Below, one piece after another: positions 53,899 through 64,000 of a DNA stretch of 64,000 nt. The position numbers and the translations under genes were made by a program. The DNA lies in NCBI GenBank assembly GCA_032622095.1, contig CP136064.1:109666004-109730003 (forward strand), in the 5' to 3' direction. Below the pieces are notes generated by a model. That model worked only from the letters and a program-made list of their open reading frames with translations. It made no database searches and was not told the origin of the DNA. Position 1 is the first letter of the stretch. Every line of letters starts with the position of its first letter. The DNA is from Siphonodentalium dalli. Its lineage: Eukaryota > Mollusca > Scaphopoda > Gadilida > Siphonodentaliidae.

Positions 53899-54014
53899 CT
53901 CTGATCCTTGCAGTAATCCAGGGTGGTTGGGACAGGGACACCCTGCTTTCCTAGCTTACTGAGCAATATGTACTCTCTGTCTATAGCATGAGCCGAAGGA
54001 ATCAATTTCCCTGG
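53899..54014 (-). CDS. ACAD10: ACAD10-like, APH N-lobe exon with substrate-entry helix
   Basis: Encodes PGKLIPSAHAIDREYILLSK, then L-G-K-Q-G-V-P-V-P-T-T-L-D-Y-C-K-D-Q and two bases of Ser. P-x-G-x-L-x-x-S/K-A-H-x-I-D-R-E and V-P-V-P are hallmark strings of the ACAD10/11 kinase domain. Acceptor TATCTTTTAG, donor AGAG|GTGAGC. Phase 0 in, 2 out. Confidence 0.95.
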
Positions 54015-54339
54015 CTAAAAGATATGGAAATTAATTGTGCATATTATATACCACTTACTCTTGAATTCAAAAAGTTGATATGTCATGAAAAGATAAGCAG
54101 GGCAGAACTCAGTTTTACTTTTATTCAAATATTCAAATTTTGTATACAGGGACTTTAATAGCCAGCCACCCATAAGCAATACATTTGTATATCCAAATGT
54201 GGATATGCAAATTTATCTCAATGTGGTTGGCATAAAACACGCAGCAGCCATCCTCAATTTCATGTATGGTTATGCCAGTATCGTTTATATGTTATGAAAT
54301 TTCGAAGTACCTCCTGCAAGCCTGAATTTAGTATGTCTG

Positions 54340-54655
54340 ACATTTGCAGAATGAGTTCCCCAGAGGGTGAATTTAGTGACGCTATCCTGCATAGCGGGCT
54401 CGCATCACCAAATTCACCCTCTGGGGACCTCATTCTGCTTAGGCCTCAACTGCTATGGTATACCTACTGATCAGATTGAAGTTCCCAAGTTGAATTTGGT
54501 GATGTTCACCCATTAGTCACCTCAATTATGCAATTTATCTTCTGCACATTATGGGATATAGAAACTTCCCAGAAGATGAAAAACTAACTAAAACAATACT
54601 AATTAGAGACTATAGAAATACATCTCAGAAGATGAGGCCTAAGCAGAATGATGTC
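54340..54655. mobile_element. Hairpin-ended element, second hairpin eroded
   Basis: TATGTCTGACATTTGCAG, an intact hairpin (about 54350-54438), spacer with CAACTGCTATGGTATACC and AGAAGATGAGGCCTAAGCAG, then only GAATGATGTCC of the second hairpin. Confidence 0.75.
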
Positions 54656-54954
54656 CTCCTGTAATTTGCATATTATAGCTAATTAAGCACTTTGAGGAAC
54701 AGATGGAAAATATGTTTGGAAAGACCTAGGGAGTGCCCTCTGAGTCTGACAGGAGCCCAGGAGGTTGGGTGGGATGGAACTCCTCACTAATTTTCTCCCC
54801 AATAATGAATATGTAAACTGTGCCAGTTATTAATATGCAATGTTTTTATCACTTTGGACATCCCCATTTCCGAATACTGCCTAAACTCCCTGAATACATA
54901 TGCCATATTAATGTTCAGAAGCGATATAATTATGTACAATTAGATAAACCCTTT

Positions 54955-55905
54955 CTATACTAAATACACATTGACGAGTAGTTATCCCTAAGAGGAAAAT
55001 ATTCAGATAATAACGACCCCGATCGGCGTGCTAGCGCCGAGCTCGGGTCGTGTATAGGTAACAGGCAGGCGTATGTACTTGTGACGTCACACCATAATTT
55101 ACAGTATACTGTGTAGGTGAAATTTTTACCGAACACACATTTTCGTGAAAAAATCACGTGACTTCCGGCAGTGGTTTCACAGAATCAGCAATGAAACGAA
55201 TTTGCAACTTCGCAACTTCCGATATGTGGCAATGGACAACTGAAGTATTTAATTATTTATAAACAGTAAGTTGTTATGAATATGTCCTGCAAAGGTTCAT
55301 ATTAGATCAGTCTTTTTTGTTAGCTAACTGAAGACAGTTACGGCGTCATTACGTCAAAACGTCATTTGTCTCTACGGGCCAGAATCCAGACATGACTGAA
55401 CATGTCATGTCGTCTTCGCTTAATCACAATATAGAGGCTTTATTATCAAAGGCCGATAGGCTATATTAAGGCTATATTAAGGCATACAGAATTATCGAAG
55501 TCCACTGGCATCCAAAACGATCTACATTATTTATCAAGCATTCGCGTCGCTGACATGGGTATAGGCCTAATATATATGCATCTAGTTCCACGACTATTTG
55601 CACGATCCTTCGCATTGTCCGTCATGTTACTATTATGGTGGGGTCGTTCTATATATGCCTTGGATATTATCATATTAAATGCAACAAATTACTATAGGTC
55701 GGACGCACATAGGTCGTTTGTTGAATTTATTATCTGAACATTTCCTTCCAATGAATATGATTCATTCTGCTCCATTACTATCAATTTTTCTGTCTGTCGT
55801 CTGCTTTTATTATCTGAACATCCCTCTAAATTAATAATAGGCCATTCCAATGTATACTTTTATAACTGAATGGGAGATTCCATTCAGTATAGACGAACAT
55901 AAGAA
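54955..55905. mobile_element. Foldback MITE split by a ~690-bp insertion
   Basis: CATTGACGAGTAGTTATCCC and TTCAGATAATAACGACC at the left, TTGTTGAATTTATTATCTGAA and CTGTCTGTCGTCTGC at the right match the 315-530 copy. Between them, 55015-55705 is extra. The insert starts with a GC-rich hairpin (CGACCCCGATCGGCG / CGCCGAGCTCGGGTCG, 55013-55048); its type was not determined. Confidence 0.6.
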
Positions 55906-56494
55906 TCAGGCTTCTCCACATAATTCCATGACAGTTAATCAAAGTTCTCCTCTCAGATGCTCTAAGCAAGTCATGAGTAGCTCCCTTTTTGAATGTCATT
56001 TCATTAAAACAGTTTTGAATTTCAGTCCGTGGGCCTATGTAATAGGAATCCAGTGAAACTCCCAAAATACAGGTCTAATTTGAGTAAGACAGGGAACTCA
56101 AGACATGCACTGATGATGCGGTAGGAGATGTTTTACTGCAATCCATATAAAGAGCCATGTGATGTCACAACATGGTCACAATAAAGTCTCAAACTATAGA
56201 AAGTGCATGTAAAAAACTGACAGAGACAGCTAGGGGTACTAATCGGGTCTCGTTAAAGGTACTCAATCCAGATGGACCCCATATACAAGATACAACAACA
56301 ACATTTCTTCACGATATGCTTTAGTTATCAGAATTGATTAATTGCAACAAAATAATGCTAACCACCGTCAACTATATATATATATGGTATCAAATTTTCC
56401 CAAAACATGTTATTTATCAACATTTTTGTTCAACGAATATGGCCGTATTATCACTTGAGTATCACAAAATTTTGCCGTATTACCACTTCATATT

Positions 56495-56700
56495 AGAGTT
56501 ATCCATCTTCATCTGCAATTTTGTCTGAGACCGTCAGTTTGATGACTGTTTTCTGGGCCACAAATAATTGCGAAAATAACAAACTTCAAAACTTATATCT
56601 GATCACTGTGGGTTCCTCTACTCGACTTGAATCAAATACTTTTTACCCACGAAGCCAAAGAAATCGTAATTTGGGAGTGTTAATTCGGATAATGCTTCTT
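56495..56700. repeat. SINE-like body, third copy
   Basis: AGTTATCCATCTTCATCTGCA, TTTTCTGGGCCACAAATAA and CGTAATTTGGGAGTGTTAAT match 39925-40165. No 5S-like head. Confidence 0.55.
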
Positions 56701-56703
56701 TAA

Positions 56704-56913
56704 CCCTTCCATGACTGGAGCTTCGTGATATTCCCATAGGGAGCCTCGCATATATAAGAGAATACATTGGCCTGACAATATTTACCTTGACCTTGTAAGC
56801 TAGTACATTCTCTTATATATATGAGGCTCGTTATGGGAGACTTGCATTTATATGAGAATGCACTGGCACAGGATCTTTAATGCTGCACCAGCACAGCTCC
56901 CGTCATGAAAGGG
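56704..56913. mobile_element. TTAA-type palindromic MITE, both ends present
   Basis: TTAA (56700-56703), CCCTTCCATGACTGGAGCT, two TATATAAGAGAATACATTG / TACATTCTCTTATATATATG hairpins, AGCTCCCGTCATGAAAGGG, then ATAA (a mutated TTAA). Confidence 0.8.
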
Positions 56914-56956
56914 ATAAGTGTTTTGACTATTTGGTTTAATGGTAATTGGTACTTAC

Positions 56957-57051
56957 AGGCTTTTTTCGCAGCACCAATTTTCTCCCAGCATAATCAATAA
57001 AATATGTTGGATTTGACTGTCCACTCTGGAATGATCTGATTCTAGGTGAGA
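56957..57051 (-). CDS. ACAD10: ACAD10-like, first APH strand exon (lysine-bearing)
   Basis: Completes Val54 and encodes SPRIRSFQSGQSNPTYFIDY, then A-G-R-K-L-V-L-R-K-K-P. G-Q-S-N-P-T-Y/F is the nucleotide-binding loop region and L-R-K-K-P holds the lysine expected to contact ATP phosphates in this family. Acceptor TTTTGTAG; the alternative AG eight bases further on would break the frame. A MITE ends 10 bases upstream of the exon, so the splice-site region is largely MITE-derived. Confidence 0.93.
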
Positions 57052-57061
57052 CTACAAAATA

Positions 57062-57274
57062 CAGTAATACCCTAAATAATCGACTCCTTAACCAAAGCAG
57101 AATTATGTGTAATTTTTCAGGATTTAGTTGGAAATATGGCTTGTTGTCATTCATCGGAAAGCTCTCAGTGAGAGCTTTCCGATGAATGGCAACAAGCCAT
57201 ATTTCCGACTAAATCCTGAAAAGTTACCCATAATTCTGCTGTGGTTAAGGAGTAGATTAATTAGGGCATTACTG
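57062..57274. mobile_element. Palindromic TA-flanked MITE abutting an ACAD10-like exon
   Basis: TA (57060-57061), CAGTAATACCCTAAATAATC ... GGGCATTACTG, TA (57275-57276). On the minus strand, only TA TTTTGTAG lies between the MITE end and the exon at 57051. Confidence 0.9.
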
Positions 57275-57689
57275 TAAGTTAATTATCCACTCTGCAGATA
57301 TTTTGGCACATTTCCACACTCAACACTACATTGTTGTATGCTTTTAGATTAAATGTACATAAAAACTTTGTGTATCTGTTATTCATCACTACACAGAGAA
57401 TTAGTTCCATTAGCAGTAATATAATGTGAGCTGACTTTTCGATGAATAGAGTTAAATTTGCCAATTATAATCTAGGATTTGAGTTTCAGGTAAAATCCAT
57501 TCAACAAAAGTTATTTAGGTACAAAACTGACCACTTGTGTGTAAAAATTAGAAAGGGATTTTTTTATTTTTTGTACCTTGAAATTGCAAACCCAGTTGCT
57601 GGAATATCCCCATGGTGCCGCACCTCCTCATTAAAATCACTGAGATACGATAAACCATGACTGAGATATATCTGGATGAACAGACAACC

Positions 57690-60585
57690 AATATTTCCAG
57701 ATAAATGAAAGTGTCAATGACACTGTAGCTCAACTTGGAAAGGGAATAATTTAATGTGTTACTGTCGATGGAGTGATTAGGAATGTGGAAAGTTGAATGT
57801 CTAGTTTACTAGTTTATCAACATGAAGAGATATATATATACATGTATATAAAAGTAAAATGTAAGATGGTTGCTGGCGGCTATGTTTTCCAACAATTCAA
57901 AAACATTTGATAGCTTTAGTCATGCAAAGAGTAGAATCCAAGATGGCTGCTGGCAGCCATGTTTTAATGCCGAATAACACCATAATGACTCGTTCCCATC
58001 TACATGTCAAAAGTCAAGACAAATTTCATAATGATCTGACCAAAGGTACGACCTGTAGCCCATGCCAAAGGATTTAGTCATGCAAAGAGTAAAATCCAAG
58101 ATGGCTGCTGGCGGCCATGTTTTTGGCCGAATGACCCCAAAATTACTTGTTCCCATCTACATGTCAATATTAACATCCATGACAAATTGTATGATGATCA
58201 GATGAACAGTACGACCTGTAGCCCGTGCTAATGGATTGAATTTTGAAATCCAAGATGGCCGCTGTCGGCCATGTTTTTTGTCCGAATGACCCCAAAATGA
58301 CTCGTTCCCATCTATATTCCAATTTCAACAGCCATGACAAATTTTATGATGATCAGACCAAAGGTACGACCTGTAGCCTGTGCTAAAGGATTTAGTCATA
58401 CAAAGAGTAAAATCCAAGATGGCAGCTGGCGGCCATGTTTTTTGGCCGAATGACCCCAAAATTACTCGTTCCCATTTAGATTTCATTGTTAATATCCATG
58501 ACAAATTTCATGATGATCTGACCAAAGGTACGACCTGTAGCCCGTGCTAAAGGATTTAGTCATGCAAAGAGTAAACTCTAAGATGGCTGCCGGCGGCCAT
58601 GTTTTTTGGCTGAATGACCCCAAACTGACTCGTTCCCATCTACATGTCATTGTTAACATCCATGACAAATTTTATGATGATCAGACTAAAGGTACGACCT
58701 GTAGCCCGTGCTAAAGGATTTAGTCATACAAAGAGTCAAATCCAAGATGGCTGCTGGCGGCCATGTTTTTTGGCTGAATGACCCCAAAATTAATCGTTCC
58801 CATCTACATGTCAATATTAACATCCATAACAAATTTCATGATGATCAGACGAACAGTACGACCTGTAGCCCGTGCTAATGGATTTAATTTTGAAATCAAA
58901 GATGGCCGCTGGTGGCCATGCTTTTCGTCCGAATGACCCCAAAATGACTCGTTCCCATCTACATTCCAATTTCAACAGCCATGAAAAATTTCATGATGAT
59001 CAGACTCAAGGTACGACCTGTAGTCCGTGCTAAAGGATTTAGTCATACAAAGAGTAACATCCAAGATGGCTGCTGGTGGCCATGTTTTTTGGCCGAATGA
59101 CCCCAAAATGACTCGTTCCCATCTACATGTCATTATTAACATTCATGACAAATTTTATGATGATCAGAATAAAGGTACGACCTGTAGCCCGTGCTAAAGG
59201 ATTTAGTCATACAAAGAGTAAAATCCAAGATGGCTGCTGGCGGCCATGTTTTTCGGCCGAATGACCCCAAAATGACTCGTTCCCATCTACATGTCATTGT
59301 TAACATCCATGACAAATTTTATGATGATCAGACTAAAGGTACGACATGTAGCCCGTGCTAAAGAATTTAGTCATACAAAGAGTAAAATCCAAAATAGCTG
59401 CTGGCGGCCATGTTTTTTGGCCGAATGACCCCAAAATTACTCGTTCCCATCTACATGTCAAAATTAACATCCATGACAAATTTCATGATAATCAGGCGAA
59501 GAGTACGACCTGTGGCCCGTGCTAATGGAATAAATTTTGAAATCCAAGATGGCTGCTGGCGGCCATGTTTTTTGTCCGAATGACCCCAAAATGACTCGTT
59601 CCCATCTACATTCCAATTTCAACAGCCATGACAAATTTTATGATGATCAGACTAAAGGTACGACCTGTAGCCCGTGCTAAAGAATTTAGTCATACAAAGA
59701 GTAAAATCCAAAATAGCTGCTGGCGGCCATGTTTTTTGGCCGAATGACCCCAAAATTACTCGTTCCCATCTACATGTCAAAATTAACATCCATGACAAAT
59801 TTCATGATCATCAGGCGAAGAGTACGACCTGTGGCCCGTGCTAATGGATTAAATTTTGAAATCAAAGATGGCCGCTGGCGGCCATATTTTTTGTCCTAAT
59901 TACCCCAAAATGACTCGTTCCCATCTACATTCCAATTTCAACAGCCATGACAAATTTCATGATGATCAGACTAAAGGTACGACCGTAGCCCGTGCTAAAG
60001 GATTTAGTCATACAAAGAGTAAAATCCAAGATGGCTGCTGGTGGTCATATTTTTTGGACGAATGACCCAAAAATGACTCGTTCCCATCTACATGTCATTG
60101 TTAACATCCATGACAAATTTTATGATGATCCAACCAAAGGTACGACCTGTAGCCCGTGTCAAAGGATTTAGTCATGCAAAGAGTAAAATCTAAGATGGCT
60201 GCCGGTGGCCATGTTTTTTGGCCGAATGACCCCAAAATTACTCGTTCCCATCTACATGTCAATATTAACATCCATGACAAATTTCATGACAATAAGACGA
60301 ACAGTACAGCCTGTAGCCCGTGCTAATGGATTGAATTTTGAAATCCAAGATGGCTGCTGGCGGCCATGTTTCTTTTCCGAATGACCCCAAAATGACTCGT
60401 TCCCATCTACATGTCAATGTCAACATCCATGACAAATTTCATAATAATCGGACCAAAGGTACGAACTGTAGCCCGTGCTAAAGGAAATTGTTGACAAATC
60501 ACGCACACACGCACACGCACGACGGATACCAAGCCATGGCAATAGCTCAAACTTTACAAAGTAAAGTTGAGCTAAAAAGTCTAGA
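57690..60585 (+). mobile_element. Tandem-core element, large copy (about 16 core units)
   Basis: Head 57690-57850 (CAATATTTCCAGATAAATGA, GAAAGTGTCAATGACACTG, GGAATGTGGAAAGTTG) matches the small copy's head. About 16 units of 155-166 bases follow, each with GGATTTAGTCATACAAAGAG, AAATCCAAGATGGCTGCTGG, CCGAATGACCCCAAAATGAC, TTCCCATCTACATGTCA and GGTACGACCTGTAGCCCGTG. Two alternating unit types occur (with GCTAAAGGATTTAGTCAT or GCTAATGGATTGAATTTTG), pointing to a higher-order dimer. Tail: GAAATTGTTGACAAATCACG, a CACACACGCACA run and AAAGTTGAGCTAAAAA. Open frames here are repeat by-products. Confidence 0.75.
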
Positions 60586-60699
60586 TTGTAAAACAAGCAA
60601 GAGCTGGGCTACCACCCAGTTCATACCCCCATGTAACATACCGCCAAATGTGGGCATACCTATAACCTATGGCTGAGATACTCACTGAGGCCGAAGGAC

Positions 60700-61215
60700 C
60701 CATCAATCAACATTTTCAGATAAACAAAGATGAATAGCTGTTGAACAGAAACCTGCACAAAACCATTGAACATGTACACACTCCATTGAATGTCCTCATA
60801 GTGGTGAACATCCATACGTAAATTCATTAAAATTCGACAACATATGGTTGAGATATCTGCTCAGATGGACAAAAAAAAACAACATTCCAGATGGAAGAAG
60901 ATGAATAACTGAAGAATGGAAAACCTAAACAAAACAATTGAATGATCCTCTAAATATCCTCATAGTGATCAACATCCATACCAAATTTCATTGAGATCAG
61001 ACAAATAGTGGTTGAGATATCTACCCGGACAGGCGGAGGATCGAACGCATGTAATCCAGTATACCAACCATTTCCTTCGGGGTATAACAATGTCAGTTGG
61101 CCCTCTGTTGAATGCACTCCTGATGATAAATTTCCACACCTAATTTCATTGAGATCCAATTGAGATCCAATAACCAATGTATGAGATTTATGCCCAGACA
61201 GACAAAAGGACAAAT
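60700..61215. repeat. Degenerate ~160-bp repeats (ACATCCATACCAAATTTCATTG family)
   Basis: At least three units with GAATAGCTGTTGAACAGAAA, GAACATCCATACGTAAATTC and GTTGAGATATCTGCTCAGA. Related to 30235-30370; in both places the family lies within a kilobase of a tandem-core element. Confidence 0.6.
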
Positions 61216-62380
61216 GTGTTGGCATCAAAATAAACGTCAATTAATGTCTTGGATGGAAACAGATCATTCTTGAAAATGCCCATGGAGACTCAGATTTCAT
61301 TTGCTTACCAACATCACTGGGACATAAGTTACTTTATGGTAGACCCCGAAGCCACGACAAATAGTTTTCATGGCTGGCTCAACCGATTTTCGTGGCTGGT
61401 TAGCTAGCTAAGCCGGCTCAGTCACGACGTTCGTGGCTGACGAAATATGGCGGCTCAGCCGGCTGAGATGTTATCATTCAGCGTATTTTCGTTTCCGAAA
61501 TGTTCCTAATCCCCTGTTACCGGTTATAGACGCCGTTTTTTAGCGTTTGTGGTGAACCCGTAGAATTCCAGACCACACGTAATCTTTTGATGTTGCAATG
61601 GGCTTTTCCATTATGGCGAAATTTCCCGAAGGACTGGCATGGATTTACTATGTAGTTTCCCATCTAATCGGTATAAGTAGTTACATTGGGACTTCTGTCG
61701 ACTTCAGACTGCTATAATCACTACCATCTTGCGATATATGCATGCATCATTGAATGATGAACCCGATAGTATAATGATATATAATATTTCAAACTATTTT
61801 CTATTCTTATGTGTATATATTGACAAATGCCAGTGCATGATGTCTGAGACTGGGTGTGGTCGATATAAACAATTTATATTTTAACCCTTTCAATACCGAA
61901 TGGATGCGCCCATTCAGTTATATGACAGCATGCATTGGGATAGTCTATTCCACATTGAGGGGCCATGTGTTCTGATAATATAACAACCATGCCGTGTCCA
62001 TGGATGCGAGTATGCCAATATTAGGCAATGCGGTTTAGTTCTTTGCGATTCACAGTATATACAGTTGTATTTGACATATAAGCACATGCACACGGCTCAG
62101 CCATTTTACAATTCCGGCGGCGGAGATTTTTAAATGTGGCTGGCGTTAGATATAATATGGCTGGCGGCGGCTTGTGACCAATATGGCTGGCGGCGGCGGC
62201 GTGCGATGGCGGCTTCGGGCTCTACTTTATGGTTACATGATAAACAAACTTTCATGTGTGCTTACTGTTACGTTTGTCTATGTTCATTTGTACCTGAAGA
62301 AGGCTGTTTGCCGAAAGCTCATAAAAATAAAGATTGTAGGTCATCAAAGGTGTTAATTTATTCTATATCTTTATATATAT
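61216..62380. other. ACAD10-like intron: GGCTGGC-rich segment, no gene
   Basis: CATGGCTGGCTCAACCG, CGTGGCTGGTTAGC and GGCGGCTCAGCCGGCTGAG (61370-61465) and ATGGCTGGCGGCGGC repeats (62155-62205) stand out in GC content. A MITE fragment (CGAATGGATGCGCCCATTCAG) is at 61898. Short open frames at 62134-62391 are not supported by any motif. Confidence 0.5.
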
Positions 62381-62384
62381 ATAC

Positions 62385-62675
62385 TAGCTGAAACAGTCTC
62401 CCTTCGTGTGGCCCCTTTGTGCATTAGGGTGCACATTTTGACCTTAGACAGTGGTGGCCCCTTTGCTCACTTCATGTACATATTGATCATTTAAAAAAAA
62501 AATATTATTTAAATTAAATATTTTTTTTAAATAAAAATTTTGAAAAACTAATACATTATAACCTCCGCCAGGCTACCCCGAGTCATCACACCAAATTTGT
62601 TTGAAATCGGTCCATGGGTCTGGAAGAAAAATCCGAACAGACAGACAGATAGATCCTACTCTTTTATATATATAG
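62385..62675. repeat. RTE-like or SINE-like 3' segment between TATATA runs
   Basis: TATATATATACTAGCTGAAAC, a poly-A/T patch (62490-62545), AAATTTGTTTGAAATCGGTCC, ATGGGTCTGGAAGAAAAATC and GAACAGACAGACAGATAGAT, ending TTTTATATATATAGGA. The same phrases occur at 20090-20150. Confidence 0.55.
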
Positions 62676-62747
62676 GAATATATATTCGAATGTGATGTTA
62701 AATCTTCTAAAAAAAAATTTAAAACTGACACATAGAAATATTCTTAC

Positions 62748-62907
62748 CTCTTGAATGTAAGTCCTGTTGTCTTTCTAAATATGATGTGAGTTTATTCTGA
62801 TCTAACTTGAGATGATCCGGAACCAGAACAGTTCCCTCAATGAACCCCTTGGTAGGGAACCCTAGTTCTCTCTCTAAAACATCTACAGCTTGGTTTGGGT
62901 TAGACAC
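62748..62907 (-). CDS. ACAD10: ACAD10-like, exon linking HAD-like region to the APH domain
   Basis: Encodes VSNPNQAVDVLERELGFPTK, then G-F-I-E-G-T-V-L-V-P and L-D-Q-N-K-L-T-S-Y-L-E-R-Q, ending in phase 1. The first part resembles the last strand and helix of a HAD-type fold (x-V-x-D-P-x-Q-A-V-x-E-L-E), and the second matches the helix that opens ACAD10/11 kinase domains. A HAD remnant favours ACAD10 over ACAD11, which lacks it. Acceptor TTATTTTTCAG, donor AGAG|GTAAGA. Upstream exons lie beyond the right edge. With this exon the visible protein totals 383 residues. Confidence 0.9.
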
Positions 62908-62956
62908 CTGAAAAATAATAAAATTTATATCACATCACAGTGGCAAACAAGTGTTA

Positions 62957-63015
62957 AAGGTCCACTTAATTTTCGAACCCCCAGATTACTTTATATAAAA
63001 TATATGCCATATTAG
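62957..63015. repeat. End fragment of the GGCCCACTTAATTTT element
   Basis: GGTCCACTTAATTTTCGAACC and ATATAAAATATATGCCATAT, 59 bases only, cut at a new sequence GTCTAGGC. Confidence 0.7.
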
Positions 63016-63845
63016 TCTAGGCAGGGCTGGAGGTCAATTGTCACCAACGATGCGAATTTATGCGACCAGTGCAATCTTATAGAAAAATTATCGTAGTTTA
63101 TGGATCCGGTTCTTGCATAGCCAAAAGTGGACGATAAATTAGTTTTTTCGGTATGTTTCATAGGGTACCCCACTGAAATATAGGGTCGATTTTAAGCAAT
63201 TACTGTGTATCATACATGTGATTGTGGGATGACTAAACACATGCAGATATAATAAATTGTGGTCAATTCGGACCGTCTGGTGACCCTCTACGATACGTAT
63301 ATAAAATATATTGGGTTGCATTTTCTATCATGACGTCATATCGACGAAATCAGCATGACTCAGCACAATTTTATGACGATTCACACAAACAGTCGCATGT
63401 CAACTCCAGCGATTGATTGATTTATGCATATTTCATAGCATGTCATATGTTTTTGGAAACAGTATCATATTGCGAACAACATTCATAAATGGTTTTCATA
63501 ATATGTTTCATATTTTGTTGATGGTAGTCAAAAAGCTACCCCTCCCCTAATGTTGCGAAATATGTCAATTTCCAAATAACGATGATTTGATTATTCCGCT
63601 GACTTAATAACTCCACAACATTAATAATTGTCGTGCAGATCATGTGCTATATGACATATGGTGCCATATAACATTAATATATTGTAAAATTCCTGCAAAA
63701 TTTTCATGACTCAACAAAATTTATGGACGATTCACCGAAATTGTCACATTTCAACTAGGTTCATTTGTTCAACCTTACGTATTTCATAGAATTTCATATG
63801 TTACTGGAAACATTGGCATATTGCAAACAATATCCGTCAATGATT
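63016..63845. other. Intronic sequence, weak internal repetition
   Basis: Two loosely similar halves: CATGACTCAGCACAATTTTATGACGATTCAC (63353) and CATGACTCAACAAAATTTATGGACGATTCAC (63707), each followed by a GTCGCAT/GTCACAT and CATATTTCATAG/CGTATTTCATAG. This suggests an old ~355-bp duplication. No gene. Confidence 0.5.
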
Positions 63846-63847
63846 GT

Positions 63848-63962
63848 ATGAGGCCTAAGCAGACTGATGTTACCAGAGGGTGAATTTAGTGATGTTAACC
63901 CAGCTGTGCCAGGTAGCATCACCAAATTCACCCGCTGGGGACCTCATTCTGCAAATGTCCGC
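63848..63962. mobile_element. Hairpin-ended element, single hairpin
   Basis: GAGGCCTAAGCAGACTGATG, GGGTGAATTTAGTGATG / CATCACCAAATTCACCC, GGGGACCTCATTCTGCAAATG. Only one terminal hairpin is present in the window; the other was not found to its left. Confidence 0.75.
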
Positions 63963-64000
63963 AATATTTTGAGGATAGGTTGAGGAAGTTCAGATTCTTC

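Noticed and set aside
55555-55737. 60-codon hydrophobic frame MGIGLIYMHLVPRLF...
   Set aside because: Runs into the foldback MITE arm at its end and has no recognisable domain or splice signals.
59856-60065. Open frame (69 codons) across core units
   Set aside because: Frame is created by the repeat and interrupted by unit variation; similar frames occur at 28.2-29.2 kb and 10.9-11.6 kb.
57690-60585. Regularly spaced repeats that might suggest a CRISPR-like array
   Set aside because: Units are ~160 bp, contiguous and wholly similar, with no short repeat/unique spacer alternation, in an obviously eukaryotic intron.
62134-62391. Possible small membrane protein (85 codons)
   Set aside because: Composed of GGCTGGCGG repeats and common sequence; no splice-consistent partner and no family recognised.
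32506-62907. Naming the gene ACAD11 instead of ACAD10
   Set aside because: The exon 62748-62907 carries what looks like the end of a HAD-type region, which ACAD11 lacks; confidence is moderate because most of the HAD part is outside the window.

Overview
The window is eukaryotic, AT-rich and intron-rich. It looks like the nuclear genome of a marine mollusc, probably a bivalve. This rests on gene structure (short exons in kilobase introns) and on many dispersed repeats of a bivalve-like style, such as the TTTTTAGCTCACCTGAG family and tandem-core elements. The species was not identified, and no database could be searched.

Three host genes were recognised by translating exons and checking splice phase. 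(1) MFSD1-like lysosomal major-facilitator transporter, minus strand: exon 1 (7518-7674) and exon 2 (605-813); the rest lies left of the window. (2) SLX9/FAM207A-like ribosome-biogenesis factor, plus strand: five coding exons (12831-22177) giving a complete 205-residue protein. It is head-to-head with MFSD1, about 5.2 kb apart. (3) ACAD10-like gene, minus strand: eight exons (62907 down to 32506) covering the tail of a HAD-like region and a whole aminoglycoside-phosphotransferase-like (APH) kinase domain. The frame then stops, with no acyl-CoA dehydrogenase domain. It is tail-to-tail with SLX9.

Most of the remaining sequence is mobile DNA. 0.8-7.5 kb (MFSD1 intron 1): a 5S-rRNA-like SINE, an inverted-repeat Penelope-like element with a GIY-YIG ORF and a GGTTCTCAT minisatellite, a hAT element with an 8-bp target duplication, and nested foldbacks. 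7.7-12.8 kb: a foldback element, a tandem repeat and a LINE fragment. 12.9-22 kb (SLX9 introns): palindromic TA-flanked MITEs, TTAA-flanked elements and hairpin-ended elements. 22-32 kb: AGCTCA repeats and a tandem-core element. 32.6-62.7 kb (ACAD10-like introns): a 3.7-kb element with long inverted ends, a Ty3/gypsy retrotransposon with target duplication, a head-to-tail Helitron array, and a second, larger tandem-core element.

The points most worth following are: the GIY-YIG-only Penelope derivative between inverted promoters; a transposon family in which each end is itself a hairpin; the Helitron tandem junctions; MITEs that supply the 3' splice-site region of ACAD10-like exons; the mosaic LTRs of the gypsy element; and the ACAD10-like gene that ends after its kinase domain.
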